The notes beneath the pieces are model-generated. The model ran no database searches. It was given only the letters and a program-made list of their open reading frames with translations, and was not told the DNA's origin. Both the position numbers and the translations under genes were made by a program. 64,000 nucleotides of DNA from Schizochytrium sp. CCTCC M209059 (lineage: Eukaryota; Sar; Bigyra; Thraustochytrida; Thraustochytriidae): contig KN805373.1 in assembly GCA_000818945.1 (NCBI GenBank), positions 840,005-904,004 on the forward strand, read 5' to 3'. Shown piece after piece: positions 29,400 through 41,587 of the stretch (its first letter is position 1; every line of letters begins with the position of its first letter).

Positions 29400-29502
29400 T
29401 TGATTGATTGATTGATTGAGTGAGTGATTGAGTGATTGATTGAGTGATTGATTGAGTGATTGATTGAGTGATTGATTGATTGAGTGATTGATTGATTGAT
29501 TG
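29400..29502. repeat. (GATT/GAGT)n tract
   Basis: TGATTGATTGAGTGAT-type tetranucleotides running about 100 bp. Confidence 0.85.
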
Positions 29503-29533
29503 CCCGTCATAGGCGGGCCTTAGGCCTAGTCCC

Positions 29534-29576
<43 letters not shown>

Positions 29577-29597
29577 GACAGACAGACACAGACAGAA
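29534..29597. repeat. (GACA)n tract
   Basis: About sixteen GACA units with two interruptions, just upstream of the kinesin. It is the same unit as the long tract at 40826. Confidence 0.85.
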
Positions 29598-29711
29598 CAT
29601 CCATCCTAGCCAGTTGGAGCAGAACCTCCCGTGGCGCGCGCCCCAGCAAGCTAAGCTAGCCGCTAGCAATTTAGCAATCTAGGAAAGCAAACGACTGGGG
29701 CCCGGCCCGCG

Positions 29712-32570
29712 ATGCCGCGCCTCGGCGAGCAGACGTTGCGCGCGCGCCGCGAGGGGCGAGGCCTCGTGCCGAGGACCCCGTCGCCTCGAAGCCGAGTCGG
29801 CGGCGCTGAGGCGGCATCTCAACGGGCGCGGGCCTGGACTCGAACGGACGACGACGCGGGCGACGACGCAAAGGAAGTCCGTCGCCGCCGGCAGAGACCG
29901 CGAGGAAGGCGAGGGAGCTCGTCAAGCGCGACCGGGTCCCGCGATGGGACGCGAACGACTCGAAGCAGTAGCACCAGCACCAGCAGCACCAGCAGCACAT
30001 CCGGTAGAAAACGTGAGAAGCGTGCAAGCCCACCTTCACACAACAATATTAGTAACAAAGACCTGCCGGCAGTAAGCGAGCCCACTAGCGTCATGCAAGC
30101 TGTGCGGGTTGCTGTACGACTTCGCCCAATCGCTCGGGCAGAACGTGCTCGCGGCTGTGTCAAATGTGCTCGGGTGCTCGGGGGGCAGCAGGTCCTATTG
30201 GGAAAGGACCGCGCCTTCACCTTTGACATGGCCTTTGGGCCCAAGGCAACGCAAGAGAACATATACAAAGATTGCGTGCAGGAACTTATCGACGGCTGCT
30301 TTCTGGGTTACAATGCTTCAGTTCTCGCATACGGCCAGACAGGCTCTGGCAAGACCTACACAATGGGAATGGGGTCCGAAGAGGACATTCTCGCAGCGAA
30401 CTTGCTTGGAGCAGGACGTTCAAGCCCTTCTCCGGAAGACAGAGGCAAGATTGATGGCCAAGACAATCTCTCTTCGCTTGGTGTAGTGCCTCGCATCTGT
30501 GTCTCCGTTTTCGACCGAGTCCTCGACATGGAGGACTACATCGAGGTCGCAATTCGCGTAAGCTACCTCGAGGTCTACAATGAAAGCGTTTGTGACCTTT
30601 TGGCAACTCATGTTCCACAAGGCCGAGGGAAGCGAGATTTAAACATTCGCGACGGCGGCGACGGAAATGTGATCGTCCAAGGCGCAACCGAGGTCATCGT
30701 GAGTAATGTGGACGATGTGCTTCGCCAGCTGCGTCTTGGAGCCCAGCGTCGCACCACTGGGTCCACCCAGATGAATGCGACATCATCGCGGTCGCACGCA
30801 ATATTCACGATGCTTATTGAACAGCGAGACGTACGCACGCAACGTCGTCGCAAGGCAAAGATTCACCTCGTTGATCTCGCCGGCAGCGAGCGCAACAAAC
30901 GCACCGGGGCGGTGGGCGAGCGCTTCCAGGAGTCAATCCAGATCAACCAGGGACTTCTGGCACTGGGTAACGTCATTAGCACGCTTGGTAGTGAGACACG
31001 CCAATCGCGCGTTCACGTACCCTACCGGCAATCAAAGCTTACCCGTCTTCTCCGCGACTGTCTCGGCGGAAACTCGCGCACTCTTTTTATTGCTTGTATC
31101 AGCCCTGCCGACGAGAACCTTGCCGAGACGCTCAATACGCTGAAATACGCCAATCGAGCTCGCAATATCAAAAATCTCCCAATTCTAAACGATATTGTCT
31201 CGTCGTCGGATGATGACGATGATGATGATGATGATGATATTAGTGGTGCTGCCGATGACGAAGACGGCGCCGATGACCACATCGATGCAGACGAAAGAGA
31301 AAGAGTTCCAGAGACGATGTCTGGACACCAAAACGATCTGCGTAACGCGATGTATGATGGCAATTTTCCAGGAGCTGGGAGGGCATTTGCGTCAGAACGC
31401 GAAGCAAAGGATCGACCCGATGACACTGCGCGGCAACGGGCCGGTGAGCGCTCAGCGGCAATCATTGCCTCACGCCTGCAAGCGCTCGAGTCCCGCGAGA
31501 GAGAATGGGAACAGGAACGTCTTTCACTTCTCGAGCAGGTGGCGTCCATGGAACGGGCATTGGCGAAACCCGTGCATCCAAACCATGCAGAATGCAACGC
31601 TCGCATCGACGATCTTCGGAGCGAGCTTGGCGAAGCGCGCGCAGACCTCGAGCGCGACGAGATTATCTTCTCTCGGAAGATGGAGGACCTCCAGCACGCT
31701 CGTCGTCAGCTCGGGGTACTTCGGTCAGAGAGAGAGAAACATCTCTTGCGTATTCGCGAGCTCGAAGACGAGAACGCTCAGCTCTTGAGTGAGACGCCTA
31801 CGGCCCCCAGTCGGGCTAGAAGCCCAGGCTTTGTTTCGGTCGAAGAGTTGGAGCATTCACGCGCCGCAATAGCGAATCTCGAAGCCCAACTCGCCAAAAG
31901 CAGAGCAGACCATCGTCTGGTCCATGAACAGGCGAATGCGCGCGAGGCTGCTACACGAACGTATTTGTCCGAAAAAGATCAGGCGCTGAATGCTTTGCGA
32001 TGTCAAGTTGAAGAACTTCGTGCGAAGTTGGCCGCCGCAGCCATGGCTCCTCCTTCGCCTCGAGTCGATCCGGAGACCGTTACTCGATGGCTGGCAATGT
32101 CCACACCAGATCCAGAGGAACTCCATTCTGAAGAAGCTCGTCAAGTCGCCAAGGAACTTTTGGGCAGACTTGCATCTCTGCGGGCGAAGGCTGACAAACC
32201 GCGAGAGGCAACTGACAAGGTTGTAAACGGGCAAAGCCCAGTCACCTCGAAAAAGGCGGATGTTTGCTCGTCTTTGTCATCGCTTGCCTCGCCACCAGCA
32301 TCGAGTCGTCGGGTGGAGAAGCTTGATGAAGAGTACATTGGATCTTTGGAGCGCGATGTACGCTTTCTCCGGAAATCGCTCGCGCAGGCGCGAGCTGAGG
32401 TCCGTGAGACGCGCTCTACAATGCGCGATCTGGAAAATCTTCGTGCAGAGCATGCGAATCTCAAGGCTTTTCTGAAGCGACAGGGCGCCAAACATGGAGG
32501 TCTCCCTGTTCGCGTACCGCGCGCTCAGCTGGCGGAAATCAGTCTCAATGCCAAGACTCCTTGGCCATGA
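29712..32570 (+). CDS. Kinesin, kinesin-4-like (KIF4/KIF21/KIF27 group)
   Basis: 952 codons. A Ser/Arg/Thr-rich N-terminal extension of about 127 residues precedes the motor, so M128 is a possible second start. The motor has P-loop GQTGSGKT (208-215), switch I NATSSRSH, switch II LVDLAGSER and the microtubule-binding YRQSKLTRLLRDCLGG. The neck ends ETLNTLKYANRARNIKNLP. DVI/DGCFLGYNASVLAYGQTG matches the kinesin-4 type. A long acidic insert (DDDDDDDDDD..ADDEDGADD) follows, then about 250 residues of coiled coil. No recognisable tail domain is visible. Members of the group work at spindle midzones or cilia tips. It is convergent with the giant armadillo gene, 169 bp apart. Confidence 0.93.
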   Translation: MPRLGEQTLRARREGRGLVPRTPSPRSRVGGAEAASQRARAWTRTDDDAGDDAKEVRRRRQRPRGRRGSSSSATGSRDGTRTTRSSSTSTSSTSSTSGRKREKRASPPSHNNISNKDLPAVSEPTSVMQAVRVAVRLRPIARAERARGCVKCARVLGGQQVLLGKDRAFTFDMAFGPKATQENIYKDCVQELIDGCFLGYNASVLAYGQTGSGKTYTMGMGSEEDILAANLLGAGRSSPSPEDRGKIDGQDNLSSLGVVPRICVSVFDRVLDMEDYIEVAIRVSYLEVYNESVCDLLATHVPQGRGKRDLNIRDGGDGNVIVQGATEVIVSNVDDVLRQLRLGAQRRTTGSTQMNATSSRSHAIFTMLIEQRDVRTQRRRKAKIHLVDLAGSERNKRTGAVGERFQESIQINQGLLALGNVISTLGSETRQSRVHVPYRQSKLTRLLRDCLGGNSRTLFIACISPADENLAETLNTLKYANRARNIKNLPILNDIVSSSDDDDDDDDDDISGAADDEDGADDHIDADERERVPETMSGHQNDLRNAMYDGNFPGAGRAFASEREAKDRPDDTARQRAGERSAAIIASRLQALESREREWEQERLSLLEQVASMERALAKPVHPNHAECNARIDDLRSELGEARADLERDEIIFSRKMEDLQHARRQLGVLRSEREKHLLRIRELEDENAQLLSETPTAPSRARSPGFVSVEELEHSRAAIANLEAQLAKSRADHRLVHEQANAREAATRTYLSEKDQALNALRCQVEELRAKLAAAAMAPPSPRVDPETVTRWLAMSTPDPEELHSEEARQVAKELLGRLASLRAKADKPREATDKVVNGQSPVTSKKADVCSSLSSLASPPASSRRVEKLDEEYIGSLERDVRFLRKSLAQARAEVRETRSTMRDLENLRAEHANLKAFLKRQGAKHGGLPVRVPRAQLAEISLNAKTPWP

Positions 32571-32739
32571 TTAAAAGTAATATTTCAGCAAGTCAAGATA
32601 CAAAGTCCTGTGTCTCTCATGGATTTGGGCTGTATAAAGTTTCAGGATTTTACTTGGTTGGTCATCAGACACTTTCCAGCAAAGCGATGTGGGCGCCTTT
32701 GCGCTTGGTATCGCGGCATGCGCATGGTGACTCGATCTT

Positions 32740-35700
32740 TCACTTTGCAAATCTGACAGATACCCCGCGCGATGGACGCAACATGCTCTTCAAGCTCGAT
32801 TTGCGAGGGGCAGGGGAGCTTGAGCCCGAGGCCCCGCCATCTTGCGAGCGGTATTGCCAGTACCTCTGGAGGTGATCAGCGTAGACAAGAACTGCAATGT
32901 GCACTGTGCGAATGTAAGAGCGCCGTTCGTCGAGGGAGAGGTCTTCAAATTGAACCCCTATCTGAGCACTATCTTCGAGCGGATTGCGTAGCTTCCAGGC
33001 ACGATAGAGCATCCGACAAGCTTGCTCTTCGAAGCGACGAGAGCAGAGCCTCTTCAGCGTGATCGCGTCCGCTTCGTTGACCATCATTCGCGCCTGCTCG
33101 CTGGATCGAGGCAAATCTATATTAATTTTGATTTGCTCACCCTCAAGCTGATGTCCACAAAGTCTGACTGGCGGCATCGGCATCATATTGACCGTCTCGA
33201 GGTGTTCGGCCCATTTTGAGTCTTCGAGGTCCTTGCGAATTGCATCGCAAGCGGTATGCGCGGTGACGAGGTAGTCTCGGCGCAAGTTCGCGTGCAGTAT
33301 CGGGAAGGGGGTATTTGCTACATCGCACTCGACGCCTTCCACAATGCGAATCAAGGGTTCGCGCATTTCACGCCCCTGGGCTCGAAGTCCGTCAACCACT
33401 CGAATCTTGGGTTGACTCTGAATATCCTCAAGGTGTAACGAAAGAGCAACGAGGACGTCAAAGCTTGTCTGCGACTCGTGGAGAGGCGTTAGGCGCTGAG
33501 CCCAACACATGCTGCGCAGCTCACGCTTGGACTTGAAAAAGTCCACAGCGAGGAAAAGGTCCACGACCGCCTGAGCTTGCTCGGGCTCAATCATAGACGA
33601 GAGCGTCCCCTCATGGTAAAGCGTCGACAACCCGTTGAATATCCCCTTGGCGGCGCCATCGTTGCTTTCAGATGATACTTTATGCTGCACATCGGCTTCA
33701 GCGGCCATCTTCGTTGTCCCTTGCAAGCGTTGCGCGAGATCCTTAATCCGAGGCGCGTCGTCATCACGGGCGCACGAACTTCGGCGACGATGCCGCAGCG
33801 CATACTGCCCGCCATGGTCAACGAGCCAGTCGTGGAAAGCGTGATGACGTGAATTGAGATTCTCTTCCAAAAGCGTCCAAAGATCCGCAGCGTGGTATAG
33901 GTCATAATACGCAGCAATGGATGTCACACCGTGCGCCGCGAGCTCGGTCCGCGTTGGGAGAGGAAGGTAGAGCGCGAGACGGGCAAGCGCCTCGAGAAAG
34001 GACACAAAGGTAAGGGAGCATGCCTTTTCCCAGCTCTGAACGAGATCGACCACTGTGAGGATAGACAACTGAAAGACAATGTTGCAGTCCGCGTTGGAGA
34101 GCCCATCGAACTGCAGCAAACCGAGCTGGTCAATGAGATCGTTCCAATCAACGAGACTCATGCGCATTCCTCGCGCGCCTCCCCACATTGCCGACCCAGA
34201 TGCGGTTCCTGCAAAGCGATTAAAGACGTGCTCGCGCAAGGCGCGCGCGCTACGCTGGAACACGTTATGGATGCTGACCCGGTAGAGGCTGTTGTGACGG
34301 AAGAGGTCGGAGTTGAGGGAGTCAATCTCGGCGACCTGCTTGAAGCAGCAATCAACAAGAATGAGAACTGCGCGGCAGAGCATCTTCACGCGCTGGGGGT
34401 GACTCGGGGGCGCGCGAACAAAGAGCGCATCAGCAAGAAGGAAAATCAGCTCGACGAACTGGTAGCGGCACATTGGCGCGCCTCGTTTGCCGTGTAGGAA
34501 GACAGCCGACTGCTGGGAAACGCGGAGTTCTTGGCGTGAAATTGCTCCAAACTCGCTTGTGACGCGGGCGAAAATGTCGTCAAAGTCCGAGATGGTCAGA
34601 TGCGAGCCTACTTCGAGAAGACTGTTGTCCTCTAGAAACTGCCAGTACTGATTTCGCGAGAGGCAAAAAATGTTATAGGTGGCGTCCACGAGCGAACGAA
34701 CCTCCACGCGCTCTGTGCTCGTGTAGTACAGGAAAGCCATGCCGATAAAGGTGTAGTTGTTCTCTACATAGCTGACCGCGGTGACGAGGTCTGCCTTGGA
34801 ATATTGTGAGCTGATGGACCGAACAAAGCTAGGTTTGCGCATGCACATGGTCAAGTCCCAGTTCATGGCAGCCTGCAGGACCTCCTCGGTATTCCAGAAA
34901 CGTCCAGCGTCCAGCTTTGCGTCTGCTCGCGGACCAAAGACCGAGTCTTCCAAATCCCATTCGTCGTCGTCTTCGAGGGTAATGCTCATGCTTGATGCCT
35001 GCAGGAAACGAGCGATGGAAGTCATGTTGCTTTGAGATGTCCGCAATGACGGAAGAGGAGCATTACACCCCGATTTGGACTCGCGTGTGAAGACGAGTTC
35101 CAGCGGAATCTCGAGAACGAGACCCGTTGTGGGGCACAAAAAGGCGTGAGGATTGAGGTTGTGCTCGGGGTAAAAGTTTGCAATCGGCGGTGGCGTCGGC
35201 TGTCGCGTCATGCCACGTAGCAAGACGGCCTTGGCACTGAGGCGTTCTGTTGCGGTCTTTGCCTTGGGTGCAGGAAGAAGATCTTCGTCGGACATGTTTG
35301 TCTTTCGCCCCGCGAAGAGATGTGCAACGCCAAGTGGCCCTGCTTTTTCGTGGACCTGCACGAACCACTGCGTGGCACTTCGACGCGCGAGAGGTTCTGC
35401 GTGAACCTGATCCGAAGAATCGAGTCGTTGCGGTACTCTCACGCCAAGCGTGATGTCGCTGGCGCAGCTCGGGTCCAGAGGTGTATGCACTGGCTCCCCT
35501 TTGCGAGGTTTGTGTGCATGTCGCTCGTCAGACCAGACCTTGAGCTTGCTCCGAAGAGCTGGGATGGAAAGTTCGACCATGTAGAATGCAGTGAGATTGC
35601 CCTGATTAGCCTTGAGATTGAGAAGCGTGTTACCTGCGAGCTCTCCGCACGTTTCTCTGCACGAAGGTATGTCATTTAGAGGAAAGTTGGCGGGGCGGTC

Positions 35701-36783
35701 TTTCGCGATGCGATAGAGCAGCTCGATTGCTCGCTCCCGCCGGGCTAGCCGCAACTGAAGGCTCGGGTTCTCGGAGAGGATGAGGAGGCAGCCCAAGAGT
35801 CGAGCCCTTTCTGCATCTTCAGGGATCGTCTTCTCTGCCACGTGGTCACGATCGCGATCGATGCCATAATCGGTAAAAGACGCACCGACAGTTTCGTCGC
35901 TGCAAAGATATATGAACATATCGAGAATGGCGTTGTGTACTTTTGCGTCGACGATGGCTCGCAAGATTCCCTTTTGTTCATTTCCTTCTCTCGAGGTATC
36001 CACTCGAGGCGTCAGGTCCGGCCGAATTGCTGTGAGGACGCTCAGTGCCATGGACGTCACCTGCGCAACAAAATCTGAGGGTGTCGCTGCGGAGCCCTCA
36101 ACGCGTGACGTTATCACGGCCGCCGCATTGCGAAGGCACGCGCCAGTCAGCTCGATCATACGTGGGGCAAGTGCTTGCCAGTCTGAACATGGTTTTCGTG
36201 AATCGGATTGCTGCACAAAGTGAGAGCCCAGACGCCATAGAATCTTTGCACTTGCAAGCCGGACGTGGTCTGCCGCACAATTACAGTCTTTGGCGCTGAG
36301 CGTGCAAAGTGCCTGAAGAGCGTCAGCTCGGATGAGACGAATCACAACGTCCAGGATCTCTGAAGGCAGCTCATCAAGCAGAGCCTCTGTGATGGAAAGC
36401 GTGGCCGTAACGCGATCAAGATAGAGCTCTTGAATAATTGTCAATTCTGAAGGTTTGGAGACATCGTGGCGAGTTTGCGCAATGTGTCGGCGAATATCCT
36501 TGTCGTCCGCTCTTCGTTTATTTGCAGCGAGTCGGGCCATCAGCTCCTCTTTCGATTCTTCTTGATGTCTTTCTTGAATTGTCTCGAGTAAGCGACGACT
36601 ACTATCATCTTCATCGTCCTGGAAAGCAAGTCCAAACGAGCGTATAAGCTTGTCTGTTGTTTGCAGCATCCTCGTCGCTCCATGCGGAAGAGGCGGTACA
36701 CTTTCAGGAAGCTCGAGACGCATGGCCTGGGACAAGTTTACGTTTTTCTGTGGTGGTGATGGTGGTGATGATGGTGATGATGG

Positions 36784-36821
<38 letters not shown>

Positions 36822-39800
36822 CTTTGGAGGCTCCGGTCTGTCTCGAGGACGATGAAAAGCTCGATGTTGAGGAAGAACCCGCTCGTGTTGCAGAGTCTGC
36901 TTTAGCTGTGCTCTCCGCTTGCAGCTGTTTGTGCTCTCGTTCGAGTTGCTGTTGCTTGTATTGCTGCAAGTGCCGCGCGAGCGTGGCACATTGCTTAAGC
37001 TGAATATTCAGATTCTGTGCGAACGCTTCAAATAGGGAAACATCGGAAGTCGTTGGCAACGGTCTAGAGCTCTCGCCAGGTACTTTGCTGGAAGTCGTAG
37101 TTGACTTGCTTGCACAAGACATTGGGTCCGAGAGGTCAGCAGCTTCGTCTTGACTGTTGTTCTTCGCACTCGAGCCACTCACAGCGGAAGCGTCCGAAGG
37201 AATGGCACTGGACTTCGATTCGGGGTTCCCAGCGGCGCGATCATCGGCGTCTTCTGCGGGCATGCCAGACGAAGCGATATCGGACATACCGCTTGAGGTC
37301 TTACGCTTGGTTGTTTGTGACACATCAATTAATGAAGCGCACATGGCTCCATTGGTTAGAGCCCACACGGGTTTGTCCTTGGCAAAGTAAGCGGTGGACA
37401 TGGCCTCGAGGCGACGAAAATGCGCTGATGTTGCGAGGCGCGATCCACGGAGGTTCCAAACGAGAGAAGCGCAATTGGAAATAACATTGGTGTCTCGAAG
37501 CCAATCGGATGCCGTAGTCTCATCCTCATTCGCTCGCGCGTACCAGTCTAGGACCACAGTGACCTTGTCCAAGGATTCGTTTACATTCTTGCCAAGGTTC
37601 TGATCGTCTGCGAGGCGCCGTGCAAAGCTTGTAATTGTGACTAGCGCTGCTGTGATTTGAAGTGCTAGCTTGGGCTGTGAGACCTTGTACTCTGTAAAGG
37701 CATCAAGTAGTGCTTCGATGACCTCGTTTTCGAGAAGTTCGCGTCCAAGACGCCGCTGACTTTTTCGGAAACGCAAGCGAGCGAGATTAAATGCAATGGC
37801 GCTTTGCATCTCGCTTGCGTCCGGCGACGGACTGGCCGCAGGGCAAAGTCCCTTTAACATTAGCGTTGAGGTGCACTTGACCAAAGTGGGGGACACACAG
37901 ACCTCATCGACGCCGGCAAAGGTGTCGATGAGCATTTCAAGGGAGAGAATTTGAATCGTGGTGGCGTTGTGAACATAGCGAGGTTTGGCGTACATATCAA
38001 CGAGAGCGGCGCAACTCCTATCGCGGATGTCGTCTGTTCGTTTGTTTGCCATTGTGGTGAGTACAGCGAGGAGACACCTCACAAAGTGACCTTCTGTGGC
38101 AGCGTCGACTAATTTTGCGCTTAACTTCAATTCGGCGCACTGAAAGACGAAGTCTAGAAAGGGAGCAGGTATCATTGGGATGATCGCAGAGCAATTGGCA
38201 AGGACACTGAGCATATCATCGGCGTGCGCAAGTATCCGACGCTTGGACCGACTCTGTGACGAGAGAACCTCACTGCTCTGCGCGAGCATTTCCAGTACGA
38301 GACGAAAGGCGGGCTCATCTTCGCCGGGCTCTTGATTTTCTCCACTCTCTGAATGTCTGTCGTATTGGGTATGTGCAGGTGCCACGAAATTTGACTCGAG
38401 GTATTTGCGGAGCTCCACCGACCCGTTGCGAACAATTTGGAAAACGAGAGCACATGTCTGAGGTTCAGTTCCGAAGGTGGACAGGGCCCAAGTGAGCTCA
38501 GCGGCAGCGACGGGCCACAACTCTGCCTGGGTGTTCTGGTCCGTCGACAATGCTGCAAGCGCTCCGAGACAGCAACGTACGTGTTTGCTAACGCAAGAAA
38601 TCTCCTCTTTATAAACGTGAAGCACGCTCAGGTAGCGCGTGAGCACAGGAACGACGGGAAGTGTCCCGAAGCGCGAACAGAGGACAAAGGAGCAGCTCGC
38701 GAGCGACCAAAGCGCAATCAAGGCGTGAAACTGGATACTTTCGCGATGATGCACGACAAGATCTGGCTCTTGATGCTGCAACACATTGAGAACTGCATTG
38801 AGAATTCCGTCATTGACCTGCCGATCCCAGGCAAGCTGGCGTTGATTTTCTTGGCACTGCGCCATTTTAGAGAGACCAACGAGAGCATAGATGGACTCTG
38901 CGGTCTCAATTCTGTCCCCTGAGAGGCCCAATTCAAAGTCAGTGAGAATGTTCTCCAGGGTTTTACGAAGCCGCGCCGAGCGACCACTAACAAATTTGGA
39001 GAGAAGATACTTGACAAAAGTGGTAGTGACGACCTGGGACTCTGTGCGCCCAACGACGTCGCAGCAGACGAGTACAATATCTTCACCGACGAGAACGTGT
39101 TTGTTTTTCGTTTGGTTGTAAAAGACCTTTTTTAGAGTAGAAAGTGTCGACGTTGATGCGCTGAGTGCGGCATAGCCCACGACTGGAAATCGATTCCGAT
39201 CATCGTATCGAAAAGTTTGCAGAGGCGTGTCACTGTCCCCATACATACGATTCATGACGCGCAAGAGACGTAGGGCACGTTTTTTCTTGGTGTTGAGGGT
39301 TTCGCCGCTGTCGACCTCATTGGAGGATGAACTACTACTGGCAAGATCCTTACTACTGCCTGCGCTCAATTGTAACATTGAGAACTTGCGCATGTGTTCG
39401 GTCTTACGCTGCTGACGTACAACTTCGGTATGCGTCCAGTCGACACATTCCATGTCCGCAGAAAGAAGTGAATCCAGTGCTTTCCCTGAGTCAGCGCAGG
39501 CGTCTTGACTATTCTTCGGTGGACTAAGCTCATGTTGATTTGCCGTGGTGGTGACGTCGTTCTGCCCGGAGGAATTTTGCTGAGAGTTTTTTTCTTTTGA
39601 TATGGCAGTGTTACTACTCTCGGTCTCTGGACCCGTGGGCGATTGTGCCTCGGTTTCGATTGCTTCGGCAGTGGCTGGCAGCGACGCCTGCTGCGGCAAG
39701 GATTTTTGTGGTTTCGTGGTCGGCCCAAGTGTGCCATAAGACTGGTCACTGCCACGTGAGGACACTCGGCCCTGCGTAGCTGCTTTTCCCCTTGGTGCTG

Positions 39801-40158
39801 GGGAGGCAAAGTCTGAGCGAAGAATGACATGTACCACGTCGGAGATGTCCTTGCTGGACGCCTGATTTGCCCCACTTGTCTGCTGCCGATGCTTTTCATA
39901 GCGGTCAACTGCCCCAGGAATTTGCAGGAGAGCGCTTGACGTAAGCATACCGGCCCTTGTGGCCGGTCCTTGCCTTTGAAGACGCCTTTTCTGGCTTTTT
40001 AGTTGTACACCAAGAGCTACATCAGAAGATCCCGTCAACTCGCTTTCTGTGCTTTTCCGTCGTAGACGGTGCTTTCTTCCTGCGACTGGCTGGACGAGTT
40101 GCGTCCCGACATGCGTACCGCCGAGGTTCTTGAGAACCTCTGAGGCTGGATGTTTCAT
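32740..40158 (-). CDS. Giant armadillo-type protein with EF-hand-like C-terminal segments
   Basis: A single open frame of 2472 codons. I do not recognise the family. Residues 1-350 are polar and disordered. Residues about 350-950 and 1200-1500 have helical armadillo/HEAT patterns, with hydrophobic helices such as ALVGLSKMA, HALIALWSLAS and LGALAAL in series. A very Ser-rich low-complexity stretch (about 1110-1140, coded by GAT-type repeats) divides them. The C-terminal 800 residues hold several RYQFVELIFLLAD and LTFVSFLEALARLA-like helices of EF-hand or flagellar-protein style, then DGLSNADCNIVF. Large protist proteins of this type are often flagellar or vesicular scaffolds, but this is a guess. 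The uninterrupted length of 7.4 kb shows the low intron load. Confidence 0.8.
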
Positions 40159-40257
40159 ATTGGATGGGCAGTGAGGAGATCAAGTACCTCGTTGTTTGCC
40201 CGTGTATACGTGCAATGAATATGCCCCAGCGCCGCTAGAAACCCTGCACGGCGGGCA

Positions 40258-40342
40258 AGCTAGCTAGCGAGCCAGCCAGCCAGCCAGCTAGCTAGCTAGC
40301 CAGACAGCCAGGCAGGCAGCCAGGCAGGAAGCCAGGCAGGCA
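40258..40342. repeat. (CCAG/CTAG/CAGG)n tetranucleotide tract
   Basis: AGCTAGCCAGCCAGGCAGG-type units in the leader of the giant armadillo gene. A GATC-rich (CGAT)n patch follows at 40356-40385. Confidence 0.75.
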
Positions 40343-40825
40343 GGTGGCCGGCTGATCGATCGATCGATCACTTGATCGATCGTTCAACTTTTGTACGAAA
40401 ATCTCTCACTTTTCGCCCTTTTGATTCGAGTCGTTGCGAACTCTCACAATGACGGACGGACACGCGTGTCTTATTTATTATGTATGCGCCCCTCCCCCTG
40501 GTATACCTCGGTCTTGTATGATATGTCGTGAGTCTCGAAGCGCAAGAGCACGAATAACATAACATGCCGAAAAGATGGATCGATTGATAAGTCGATGAAT
40601 GGGTGAAAGTAGATCGACGGACTTTCTTTCCCCGCGTCGATGCTCAGGATAAAAGCGAAATAGCCTGCGGGCAGCCAGTAGTTGATGGATGACGTCGAGG
40701 CCACCGTAAATAGGTCTAACGGGTCGCGACCAGCCTATTTGGACCACTTTTATGCTTCTCATTGTTTTTCCTTTTTTTTTTTTCTTCTTCTTCTTCTTCT
40801 TTTTTTCCAAAGGCCCGTTGGCAGG

Positions 40826-41408
<583 letters not shown>

Positions 41409-41546
41409 TCCCGATCGCGCGCGGGCCAGGCCGAGAGCACAGCGCACGCAAGACGAGCAAAGGTTGCTGCGCGTGGACTTCAGTCGGTCTCCCGCGCAAG
41501 GGCGCCGTGGGATTGGACAAACTCGTGCACGGCCAGCGAAGAGAAA

Positions 41547-41583
41547 GAAGAAGAAGAAGAAGAAGAAGAAGAAGAAGAGAAGA
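41547..41583 (+). repeat. (GAA)n purine leader
   Basis: About twelve GAA units on the sense strand, ending about 5 bp before the ATG at 41588. Confidence 0.85.
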
Positions 41584-41587
41584 AGCA

